Positions 1 to 6,437 of a stretch of DNA of 17,992 nucleotides are shown in pieces; position 1 is the stretch's first letter; each line of letters opens with the position of its first letter. The notes under the pieces were generated by a model, which was given only the letters and a program-made list of their open reading frames with translations, was not told the origin of the DNA and searched no databases. The translations under genes were made by a program, and so were the position numbers. The stretch spans positions 1 through 17,992 of the forward strand of contig SKWB01000132.1 of assembly GCA_007129135.1 (NCBI GenBank). The letters run 5' to 3'. This stretch comes from Halococcaceae archaeon (GTDB lineage: Archaea > Halobacteriota > Halobacteria > Halobacteriales > Halalkalicoccaceae).

Positions 1-585
1 GCGGTGGTCGCGGTCGTCCGGCGGCCGACGCTCGTCGCCGCGACGGCCGTCGCGAGCCTCGCCGAGTTCGTCGCCATCGCGACGATGACGTTCCTGCCGG
101 CGATCGTCCTCGCGCTGTACGAGGTGAGCGTCGGACTCGCGGGCACGCTCTTCACCTGCTACTTCGTCGCGATCGCACTCACACAGCCGGTCGCCGGACG
201 GCTCGCCGATCGGTTCTCGTGGGACGTCGTCACCGCCTGTGTCCTCCTCGCCGGTGCGTGTGGCTACGCGCTCGTCGCGCTCGCGCCGGGAACGACCTGG
301 CTCGTCCCTGCCGTGGTCCTCGCCGGGGTCGCGATGGGGTGGAACGGCCCCGTACAGGCGCACGTCCTCGCGACGCTGCCCGAGCGCGACCGCGGACCCG
401 GGTTCGGGGCGATACGGACGACGTACATCCTGCTGGGGGCACTCGGGGGCGTCGTGACGGGCACCGTCGCCGACGTCGCCGGCTGGGCTGTCGCGACGTG
501 GCTGCTGTCGGCGACGCTCCTCGTCGCGGTGCTGGTCGTCCTCTCCGTTCGGGTGGGGGAACCGATTAGTCGGACCGGGCGATAG
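1..585 (+). CDS. MFS transporter, C-terminal half (cut by window edge)
   Basis: The frame is open from base 1, so the start lies upstream; the GTG at position 4 is not a convincing start because the protein begins at the linker before the seventh helix. The 194 visible residues form about six hydrophobic helices, matching helices 7-12 of a 12-helix major facilitator. The loop after the second visible helix reads AGRLADRFSWD, a second-half version of MFS motif A (G-x-L-x-D-R). The end segment (ERDRGPGFGAIRTTYILLGALG and GWAV) closely resembles the matching segment of the MFS gene at 8497-9669, so the two are probably paralogues. The next gene starts 7 nt after the stop, suggesting co-transcription with the flavin oxidoreductase. 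Family is fairly certain; substrate is unknown, though the neighbour hints at a small organic molecule. Confidence 0.88.
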   Translation, partial: AVVAVVRRPTLVAATAVASLAEFVAIATMTFLPAIVLALYEVSVGLAGTLFTCYFVAIALTQPVAGRLADRFSWDVVTACVLLAGACGYALVALAPGTTWLVPAVVLAGVAMGWNGPVQAHVLATLPERDRGPGFGAIRTTYILLGALGGVVTGTVADVAGWAVATWLLSATLLVAVLVVLSVRVGEPISRTGR

Positions 586-592
586 TGAGGAC

Positions 593-1885
593 ATGTCCCC
601 GCGGCTCACCGACCCGCTCGCGATCGGCGACTGCGAGCTTCCGAACCGGCTCTACCGTGCGCCGTTGTTGGAGTGTGCCGGGAACGGCCCCGACGCCGTC
701 GAGACCCTGATCGAGGAGCTCGAACCCGCCGCCGAAGCGGGAGCCGGTCTGCTCTTCCAGGGCGCGTCGATCGTCACGCCGGAAGGCGGCTGTGCCGCGC
801 CGAACATGACCCACGTCGCCGACCCCGACTTCGTCTCCCGGTGCTCCGAACTCACCGACCGGGTCCACGCCCACGGCGGGCGGATCTTCGTCCAGCTCGA
901 ACACGGCGGGCTTCGGAGTCTCGAGACCTGGCACCGGGCCTACCGGAGCGACCACCCCGACCTGGAGCAGCTCGCGGTCTCCGATCCTCCCGCGCTCCTG
1001 CGACTCGGCGAACGCCTCGGCTTCCTCTCGTACGATCCGCACGTCCTCTCGACCGGTGAGGCCTACGACCTCGCCGACCGGTTCGGCGACGCCGCGAGCT
1101 ACGCGGCCGACGCCGGCTACGACGGGATCCACGTCGCTGGCGCGAACATGGGGATCGTCCAGCAGTTCCTCTCGCCGTACTTCAACCGTCGCGACGACGA
1201 GTTCGGCGATGGAACGCGCTTTCTCGAGGCGATCCACGACGCGATCCGAGAGCGGGCCGGCGACGTCCCGCTCGTGACGAAAGTACCCGCGGAGACGCAC
1301 TCGCCACCCGGAGCCCGACCGAGGCTCTCGGTCGCGGATGGCGTGCGGATCGCCGAAGCCTGCGAGCGGATCGGATACGACGCGCTCGTCCCCGTCGACG
1401 GCTCGGTGTTCTGGGACATGAGCATCGTCAGAGGGGAGTACCCCGAGCGCGCCTGGACGGACTCCCGGTTCGAGTCCGGGTACGAGGAGACCTTCGGGGG
1501 TCGGCGCTGGAGACTGATCGCGGCGGCGAACCGACTGCACGCCCGCGGGTTCGGCTTCGAGTCGGCGTGGAACGAGCGGTTTTGCAGGCAGGTGCGAAAG
1601 CGGGTCGGAGTGCCCGTACTGATGGAAGGAGGTATCAGAAGTCGACCGGGGATCAACAGGCTGCTCGGCACCGGGGCGTGTGACGCGGTGGGGATCGGCC
1701 GACCCTTTTACGCCGAGCCGAAGCTCCCCGCCAGGCTGCTCCGGGAGTCGGACGCCGAGGCCGTCTGTGAGAACTGCAACAACTGTACCGTCCCGCAGGC
1801 GGCGGGCGCACGCGGGGTCTGCCGGACGCCGAGCGTGATGGCCAGACGGGGAGAGCTCTTGCGAAAAGGGGCGTACGACCGCTGA
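593..1885 (+). CDS. NADH:flavin oxidoreductase / Old Yellow Enzyme family protein
   Basis: A 430-residue FMN-dependent TIM-barrel ene-reductase, the family that reduces activated C=C bonds using NAD(P)H. Visible marks are the N-terminal strand L-x-N-R-x-x-R-A-P (residues 16-24), QLEHGG at 101-106 (family QL-x-H-x-G-R), HVAGANMGIVQQFLSPYFN at 180-198 followed by RRDDEFGDG, and the FMN-phosphate region GIGRPFYAEP at 367-376. Near the C-terminus are C392, C395, C398 and C410, resembling the [4Fe-4S] site of 2,4-dienoyl-CoA reductase-type members, but with C-x2-C-x2-C-x11-C instead of the usual x2-x3-x11. The protein ends there, so the FAD/NAD half of the long 2,4-dienoyl-CoA reductases is absent. 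The ATG lies 7 nt after the transporter stop with a weak GAGG before it. The stop overlaps the next start by one base. Likely cytoplasmic; substrate not predictable. Confidence 0.9.
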   Translation: MSPRLTDPLAIGDCELPNRLYRAPLLECAGNGPDAVETLIEELEPAAEAGAGLLFQGASIVTPEGGCAAPNMTHVADPDFVSRCSELTDRVHAHGGRIFVQLEHGGLRSLETWHRAYRSDHPDLEQLAVSDPPALLRLGERLGFLSYDPHVLSTGEAYDLADRFGDAASYAADAGYDGIHVAGANMGIVQQFLSPYFNRRDDEFGDGTRFLEAIHDAIRERAGDVPLVTKVPAETHSPPGARPRLSVADGVRIAEACERIGYDALVPVDGSVFWDMSIVRGEYPERAWTDSRFESGYEETFGGRRWRLIAAANRLHARGFGFESAWNERFCRQVRKRVGVPVLMEGGIRSRPGINRLLGTGACDAVGIGRPFYAEPKLPARLLRESDAEAVCENCNNCTVPQAAGARGVCRTPSVMARRGELLRKGAYDR

Positions 1886-2367
1886 TGGAGCCCGTCTTCT
1901 TCCTCGCGGTGGCGCTGCTGATCGGGGGCGTGGTCGCGAGCTTCGTCCCGCTCGTTCCGGGCGCGGGGCTCTCGCTCGTCGCGATCGTGCTCTACTGGTG
2001 GTCGACGGGCTACACCGAACCGGGCACGCTCTTCCTCGTGTTCGCGCTCGTCGTCGGGCTCTCCGCGCTCGTCCTCGACTACTTCTCGAGCGTCATCTCC
2101 GCGCGGGTGAGCGGTGCCTCGACGCGGACGGCGCTCGCCGCGGGCCTCGTCGGGGTCGTCGCACTCGTCCTCGCGACGCCGGTCGGAGCGCTCCTCACGA
2201 TCCTGCTCACCGTCTTCGTCCTCGAGTACCGCGAGTCGGGCGAGGTCGACGAGAGCGGTCGACGCGCGGTCTACACCACCCTCGGGATGCTCGCCTCGAC
2301 CGCGACGCAGGTCGTCGTGACGCTCTTCCTGCTCGTCGGGTTCCTCGTCTCCGTCCTCGTGCTCTGA
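1885..2367 (+). CDS. DUF456 family membrane protein
   Basis: 160 residues, almost wholly hydrophobic, with about four to five membrane helices. The N-terminal pattern G-x-V-x-x-x-x-P-L-V-P-G-x-G (residues 14-28) is the signature stretch of DUF456 (PF04306), followed by the typical aromatic Y-W-W. A short acidic loop near residues 114-125 (EYRESGEVDESG) separates the last helices. The ATG overlaps the stop of the flavin oxidoreductase (TGATG), so translation is probably coupled and the two are in one operon. The family has no established function; it is common in haloarchaea and actinobacteria. No enzymatic motif is visible. Confidence 0.87.
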   Translation: MEPVFFLAVALLIGGVVASFVPLVPGAGLSLVAIVLYWWSTGYTEPGTLFLVFALVVGLSALVLDYFSSVISARVSGASTRTALAAGLVGVVALVLATPVGALLTILLTVFVLEYRESGEVDESGRRAVYTTLGMLASTATQVVVTLFLLVGFLVSVLVL

Positions 2368-2388
2368 ACTGGGCGGGAGAACGGCGAC

Positions 2389-2392
2389 TTTA
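2389..2392 (+). promoter_or_regulatory. TATA-like box for the 2418 mini-protein
   Basis: TTTA lies 26 nt before the ATG at 2418 in otherwise GC-rich DNA, the spacing expected for a haloarchaeal leaderless transcript. This favours the ATG over the in-frame GTG at 2394, which would sit almost on the box. Confidence 0.5.
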
Positions 2393-2417
2393 GGTGTCGA
2401 GGACGTTTCCCTCCCGC

Positions 2418-2630
2418 ATGGCCTCGCGTGAGAACCTGCTCGAACTCCTGGCGCACTACGCACTGATGATCGTGATCATGTTCGCCGTGCTCGCGGCGAT
2501 CGAGGCCCTCTACGGCGACCTCGACTTCCTCGTCTCGCTCGGCGTCGCCGTCGTCGTCGCGCTCGCCTACTCGATCGCCGTCCGCAGACTCGGCGTCGCC
2601 CCGGCCGCCTGGCAGCGCGGCGAGGGCTGA
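2418..2630 (+). CDS. Small two-helix membrane protein, hypothetical
   Basis: 70 residues with an amphipathic N-terminus (MASRENLLELLAHYAL), a hydrophobic helix at about 15-32 and a second at about 37-54, and a short basic then acidic tail (VRRLG, QRGEG). I do not recognise the family. A frame-consistent GTG at 2394 would add eight residues, but the TTTA box 26 nt before the ATG points to leaderless initiation at 2418. It lies 50 nt after the DUF456 gene and 39 nt before the nitroreductase. It is probably a real, independently transcribed membrane mini-protein; function unknown. Confidence 0.68.
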   Translation: MASRENLLELLAHYALMIVIMFAVLAAIEALYGDLDFLVSLGVAVVVALAYSIAVRRLGVAPAAWQRGEG

Positions 2631-2669
2631 ACCGCTGGGATTGATAGCCGACCGCTCCACAGACGGGAC

Positions 2670-3314
2670 ATGGAGACCGCCGAAGTCATCCGCACCCGAC
2701 GATCGGTCCGCGAGTACCGCGACGAACCGATCGACCCTTCCCTCCTCGAGGAGCTGATCGAGCTCGCGACGCTCTCGCCGTCGAGCTACAACATGCAGCC
2801 GTGGGAGTTCCTCGTCTGTCGCGAGGACGCGACACTGAGACGGCTTCGCGGGTGTGCGTACGACCAGCCACAGGTGACCGATAGCGCCGTGACGGTCGTC
2901 GTCCTCGCGAACCTCGACCCGGCGGCCCACGCCCGCCCGATCCTCGAGGACTCGTTCGAGAAGGGCTACATCGAGAGCGAGCAGGCGCTCGAACGGCGGA
3001 TCGAGCGGATCGAAGGGAAACGCGACGATCCGCTCGAGGACCGGCGCCTGTGGGCCACCAAGAGCACCTCGCTCGCGGCGATGACGCTCATGCTCGCCGC
3101 CTGGGACCGCGGGATCGCCTCCTGTCCGATGGAGGGATTCGACGCCGACGCGCTCTGTCGGGAGTTCGGGATCGATCCCGAGGCCTACGACCCCGTGATG
3201 CTGATCACGCTCGGCTACCCGGCAGAGGACGCCGAGGACATCGTCCGCGAGCGGAAACACCGCCGGGCGGTCGAGGAGCTGTGTCACTACGAGTCGTTCG
3301 AACCCGATCGCTGA
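2670..3314 (+). CDS. Nitroreductase family protein
   Basis: 214 residues, the usual length for FMN-dependent nitroreductases, which act as dimers and reduce nitro groups, quinones or related acceptors with NAD(P)H. Family marks are R-R-S-V-R-E-Y at residues 10-16 (FMN phosphate contacts), SPSSYNMQPWEF at about 36-47 (isoalloxazine site), CPMEGF near 152 and the C-terminal G-Y-P plus a basic patch (RERKHRR). The loop between the halves is strongly charged (EQALERRIERIEGKRDD). The start is the ATG; a weak TTGATAG at 2641-2647 is placed correctly for a leaderless promoter. Likely cytoplasmic. The family also includes dehydropteridine-type and iodotyrosine dehalogenase-type enzymes, so the substrate is open. 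Confidence 0.92.
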   Translation: METAEVIRTRRSVREYRDEPIDPSLLEELIELATLSPSSYNMQPWEFLVCREDATLRRLRGCAYDQPQVTDSAVTVVVLANLDPAAHARPILEDSFEKGYIESEQALERRIERIEGKRDDPLEDRRLWATKSTSLAAMTLMLAAWDRGIASCPMEGFDADALCREFGIDPEAYDPVMLITLGYPAEDAEDIVRERKHRRAVEELCHYESFEPDR

Positions 3315-3455
3315 GGGGAGCGAGCCGAGATACCCGCACGATGCTGAAAAGTACCGGTTCTCGAAACCACCCACGAGTACGACGGGGAGAAACCCTACCC
3401 AGCGGCGACTTCGACGACGGGGTGCTCGGGCCTCTCGGAAGGCCTTCTTCGTGCC

Positions 3456-4250
3456 TCAGACGTCCAGGATCCGACGGGCGTTGCCCTCGAGGATCAACTC
3501 CCGATCGGCCTCACTGATCTCCGCCTTCCGGACCTGGAAGAGGTCTGCCGAGTACCGGTACTGTAACGGTCGCGTGTACAACCCCGACCCGAAGAGGAGT
3601 CTCCGGGCGCCCAGCCCTTCGACGATCGACTCCACCATCAGCCCGAGCGAGTTCACCATGGTCGTATCGAAGTAGAGGTTCTCGAACCGCCTCCCGAGTT
3701 CGACGATCCGTCGCTCCTGGCCGAACCGCGAGAGTGTATCGAGGACGACGACGGGCCCGGAGAGACGGTCGGCCACCCGCGGTAACCGATCGAGGCTCTC
3801 GAACTCCCAGTCCGGGCTGAAACAGTGGACGAACGGGACGAGGCCGACCGCCTCCGCTCGCTCGAGGACGGCCATCGTCGGAGCGGCGTCGAGCGGGATC
3901 CGTTGGTGTCCGTTGTGGACGGTGACTCCGGTGAACCCCGCCTCAGCGAGACGGTCGACCTCCTCTACGGCCGCGTGACCGTGGGCGGGTTCGACCGTCC
4001 CGACGGGACAGACCAACCTCTCGTACTCCGCCGCGATCCGGCGCACGCTGTCGTTGAGAGCACGCGTCGCCTCGATGCCGGCGGACGTGTCGTAATCGAA
4101 CGACGGGAGGATTACGGCCTCTTCGATCCCGTTCCGATCCATGATCCGCTCCCTGAGTTCGTAGTCGACCGCCGGCGAACCCGGGTCGAACCGGTCGGTA
4201 CTATCCGGGCCCGGCGGCCCCCCGAGGTGGGTGTGGATATCGAGGACCAT
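3456..4250 (-). CDS. Amidohydrolase family 2 (TIM-barrel metal-dependent hydrolase)
   Basis: 264 residues fitting the Amidohydro_2 barrel (decarboxylases and hydrolases such as ACMSD). The first strand carries the metal motif DIHTHL (H6, H8); FVHCFS places H142 at the fifth strand; VHNGH at 111-115 is the fourth-strand region; the C-terminus has the family ending EGNARRIL. At the eighth strand, where most relatives have F-G-S-D, this protein reads LLFGSGLY (218-225), so the usual catalytic aspartate is glycine. That may mean altered chemistry or a known subfamily variant. On the minus strand an AT patch (GGTTTTC, about 28-34 nt before the ATG) could be its promoter. It faces the nitroreductase across 141 nt. 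Substrate unknown. Confidence 0.87.
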   Translation of the reverse strand: MVLDIHTHLGGPPGPDSTDRFDPGSPAVDYELRERIMDRNGIEEAVILPSFDYDTSAGIEATRALNDSVRRIAAEYERLVCPVGTVEPAHGHAAVEEVDRLAEAGFTGVTVHNGHQRIPLDAAPTMAVLERAEAVGLVPFVHCFSPDWEFESLDRLPRVADRLSGPVVVLDTLSRFGQERRIVELGRRFENLYFDTTMVNSLGLMVESIVEGLGARRLLFGSGLYTRPLQYRYSADLFQVRKAEISEADRELILEGNARRILDV

Positions 4251-4344
4251 CTACGACCACAGGTCGGTCCCACCGGTGAAAACCGTTGTCGAGGGCGTCT
4301 CCGGTGACCGGGTCGAAGGGTCGAGCCGGAGTGGTGGTCCCGTG

Positions 4345-4433
4345 CGGCGTCACGACGCCGTCCGGACGGGGTGGCTTCCCCCTCCGGATCGGAGGTCCCG
4401 CGGAGCCGGTCGGCGACCCGCCGCCCGTGGCGG
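4345..4433. repeat. Cluster of four short dyads in the 4251-4450 gap
   Basis: Four inverted repeats follow closely: CGGCGTC-ac-GACGCCG (4345-4360), the perfect palindrome CCGTCCGGACGG (4358-4369, overlapping the first), CCTCCG-gat-CGGAGG (4381-4395) and CCGCC-cgt-GGCGG (4421-4433). GGGG at 4368-4371 could also pair with CCCC near 4377-4381. They lie between two minus-strand genes, after the end of the epimerase-like gene and before the amidohydrolase promoter. High GC makes short dyads common, but this density is notable. A folded 3' UTR or processing site is possible; there is no T-tract. Confidence 0.45.
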
Positions 4434-4450
4434 TCAGGCGAGTCGAGCGA

Positions 4451-5104
4451 TCAGACCTCGTCGTACCGCCTCGCCATCGTCTCGACGTCGATCACGCCCT
4501 CCCGGTCGGGGTCGAGCGCACAGTCGAGCGCCGCGCGGGCGACCGTCTCGACCGCGAGCGGGCGCACCCCACCGAGCGCCGCCGCACCGGGCAGCGAGTC
4601 GAGCACACTGAACACCGTATCGACCGCCTCGGGGAAGTGCGGCTGGCCGTCGCCGTGGACGGGACCCGGTCTGAGGGCCACCGACCGGATCGGGAGGTCG
4701 GTGAGCGCCCGCTCGGCCCGCCGCTTCGCCGTCAGGTACGCCTCGTCCGCGCCCGGCGGTTTCACCGACGCCGAGAGGAAGACGATCGCGGGCACGCCCG
4801 CCTCGACGGCTTCCTCGCCAACCAGGATCGCGCTGTCGCCGTTCAGTCGCTCGAGCGTGATCCCCTCGTCCGGGTGCTCCTCGATGATCCCGACGGAGTG
4901 GACTACGGCGTCGACGCCGTCGAGGGTGTCGCGCCACTCCTCGGGGTCGAAGACGTCCGCGGCGAACCACTCCACGTCCGGGTGCGCGTCGGCGGGCGCT
5001 CCCGAGCGTGAGACGGCCACCGCTTCGTGGCCGCGCTCGGCCGCGAGCGAACAGACCGCGCGTCCGATGAAGCCACTGGCGCCGGTGACGAGGAGTCGGG
5101 CCAT
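4451..5104 (-). CDS. NAD(P)-binding atypical SDR / NDUFA9-like epimerase family protein
   Basis: 217 residues with the Rossmann signature MARLLVTGASGFIGRAV (T-G-A-S-G-F-I-G, residues 7-14), the second nucleotide strand V-S-R-S-G, a D-V-F-D adenine-ring motif, a 'D-A-V-V-H-S-V-G' strand, and A-Y-L-T-A-K, a Y-x3-K catalytic pair typical of SDRs. It then has the L-R-P-G-x-x-x-G-x-G motif seen in NDUFA9-like and NmrA-like atypical SDRs. The open frame runs upstream to 5419, but that part reads antisense to the GlpA-like gene; the ATG at 5104 starts exactly at the Rossmann strand and is preferred. The gene diverges from the GlpA-like gene across 75 nt. In related haloarchaeal proteins the role is oxidoreductase or chaperone-like; activity here is unknown. 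Confidence 0.88.
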   Translation of the reverse strand: MARLLVTGASGFIGRAVCSLAAERGHEAVAVSRSGAPADAHPDVEWFAADVFDPEEWRDTLDGVDAVVHSVGIIEEHPDEGITLERLNGDSAILVGEEAVEAGVPAIVFLSASVKPPGADEAYLTAKRRAERALTDLPIRSVALRPGPVHGDGQPHFPEAVDTVFSVLDSLPGAAALGGVRPLAVETVARAALDCALDPDREGVIDVETMARRYDEV

Positions 5105-5150
5105 GTGGGAGAGAAGGGACCGCACCCGCCTATCGCTTCGGTTTCGGGCC

Positions 5151-5157
5151 TTTATAT
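5151..5157 (+). promoter_or_regulatory. TATA box of the GlpA-like gene in the divergent promoter
   Basis: TTTATAT is the strongest TATA-like sequence here and is centred about 26 nt before the GTG at 5180, fitting leaderless transcription. It settles the start of the GlpA-like gene. It is also palindromic enough to serve the divergent minus-strand gene, but its distance to the 5104 ATG would then imply a leader of roughly 20 nt. Confidence 0.65.
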
Positions 5158-5179
5158 CCGCGGCGTCCCTAGGTGGGTC

Positions 5180-6406
5180 GTGAACCGAACCGAGACCGTA
5201 CTGGTCGTCGGCGGTGGAGTGACGGGCGTCGGCGTCGCGCGCGACCTGGCGATGCGCGGCGTGGACGTGACGCTCGCCGAACGGGGGACGTTCGCGGGCG
5301 GAACGAGCGGGCGCTCGCACGGACTGCTCCACAGCGGCGCGCGCTACGCGGTCGATGACCTCCGCGGCGCGAAGGAGTGTCTCGAAGAGAGCGAGGTGCT
5401 GAAGCAGATCGCTCCGCACTGTCTCGATGAGACCGGGGGGTTCGTCGTCCAGGTCGAGGGCGACGATCCCGACTACTTCGAGCGCGTCCGGGAGGCCTGC
5501 GACGAGTTGGGAATGGGGACTGAGACGCTCACCGGGGAGGAAGCGCGAACCGAGGAGCCGGGGCTAGTCAAGGAGGTAGAGCGCGTCCTTCGGGTTCCGG
5601 ACGGAGTGGTCCATCCCTCGCGGCTCACCGTGGCGAACGGGATGGACGCGAGCGAACGCGGTGCGGAGGTCCTGTCCGGGACAGGGGTGACCGACCTCCG
5701 GCTGGAGGACGGCCGAGTGGCCGGTGCGACGCTCGAGCGCGAGGGCGAGAGCCGCGAGATCGACGTTTCGTACGTGGTGAACGCGGCGGGTCCGTGGGCC
5801 GGAGCGGTGGCGGGACTCGCCGGCTGCGAGGTGGAGATGGCGCCGACGAGCGGCGTGATGGTCGCCGTCGAGTACGACTCGCTCGGGACGGTGCTCAACC
5901 GCGCCAGGGCGCCCGACGACGGCGACATCGTGATCCCCCACCCCGAGGAGGCGATCCTCGGGACGACCGCGCGCTCGATCGACGATCCGGACGAGGTACC
6001 CGAAGAGGAGTGGGAGGTCGAGGCGATGTTCGAGGAGTGTGGGGCGATGCTCTCCGGGCTCGACCCGGAACAGGTCACGAGGACCTACTGGGGCGTCCGT
6101 CCGCTCTACAGCGAGGACAGAGAGACCTGGGAGGGCCGCGGGATCTCCCGCGGGTTCTACCTGCTCGATCACGGCGAGCGCGACGGGGTGGAGGGGCTGG
6201 TGACGATCACCGGCGGGAAGCTCACCACCTACCGAGGGATGGCCGAGGCCACCACCGACTTCGTCTGTCGGGACCTCGGGGTGGACGAGCCGTGCCGGAC
6301 TGCCGAGGAACTGCTCTGGGGAGCCGACGACCCCGAGGCGCTCGACCGGGCGGTCGTGGAGACCGACGCGCGAAACCCCGCCGACGCCGACCTCCTCCCG
6401 ACCTAA
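5180..6406 (+). CDS. GlpA-like FAD-dependent glycerol-3-phosphate dehydrogenase, short form
   Basis: 408 residues of the DAO/GlpA fold, which oxidises glycerol-3-phosphate or a related 2-hydroxy compound and passes electrons from FAD to the quinone pool. Marks are the FAD site VVGGGVTGVGVARD (residues 9-22), GTSGRSHGLLHSGARYAVDD (near 41-60), nearly the same as the E. coli GlpA stretch, VVNAAGPWAG, GTT, GVRPL, LLDHGERDGVEG and ITGGKLTTYRGMAE near the C-terminus. As recalled, E. coli GlpA is about 540 residues with a C-terminal cysteine-rich Bfd-type [2Fe-2S] domain; here the protein ends just after the FAD domain, so that domain is missing. No glpB, glpC or glycerol kinase lies nearby. GTG start chosen from the TATA box 26 nt upstream. 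The P450 follows after 31 nt. Confidence 0.88.
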   Translation: MNRTETVLVVGGGVTGVGVARDLAMRGVDVTLAERGTFAGGTSGRSHGLLHSGARYAVDDLRGAKECLEESEVLKQIAPHCLDETGGFVVQVEGDDPDYFERVREACDELGMGTETLTGEEARTEEPGLVKEVERVLRVPDGVVHPSRLTVANGMDASERGAEVLSGTGVTDLRLEDGRVAGATLEREGESREIDVSYVVNAAGPWAGAVAGLAGCEVEMAPTSGVMVAVEYDSLGTVLNRARAPDDGDIVIPHPEEAILGTTARSIDDPDEVPEEEWEVEAMFEECGAMLSGLDPEQVTRTYWGVRPLYSEDRETWEGRGISRGFYLLDHGERDGVEGLVTITGGKLTTYRGMAEATTDFVCRDLGVDEPCRTAEELLWGADDPEALDRAVVETDARNPADADLLPT

Positions 6407-6410
6407 CGGC

Positions 6411-6414
6411 TTTA
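6411..6414 (+). promoter_or_regulatory. TATA-like box for the P450 gene
   Basis: TTTA lies 27 nt before the ATG at 6438, within the 31-nt gap after the GlpA-like stop. It suggests the P450 has its own leaderless promoter, though read-through from the upstream gene is also likely. Confidence 0.5.
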
Positions 6415-6437
6415 CTCGCTCGGCCCTACCCACGGCT

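Noticed and set aside
5027..5179. Upstream extension of the GlpA-like frame
   Set aside because: It overlaps the start of the divergent epimerase-like gene and its TATA box; the Rossmann strand begins just after the GTG at 5180.
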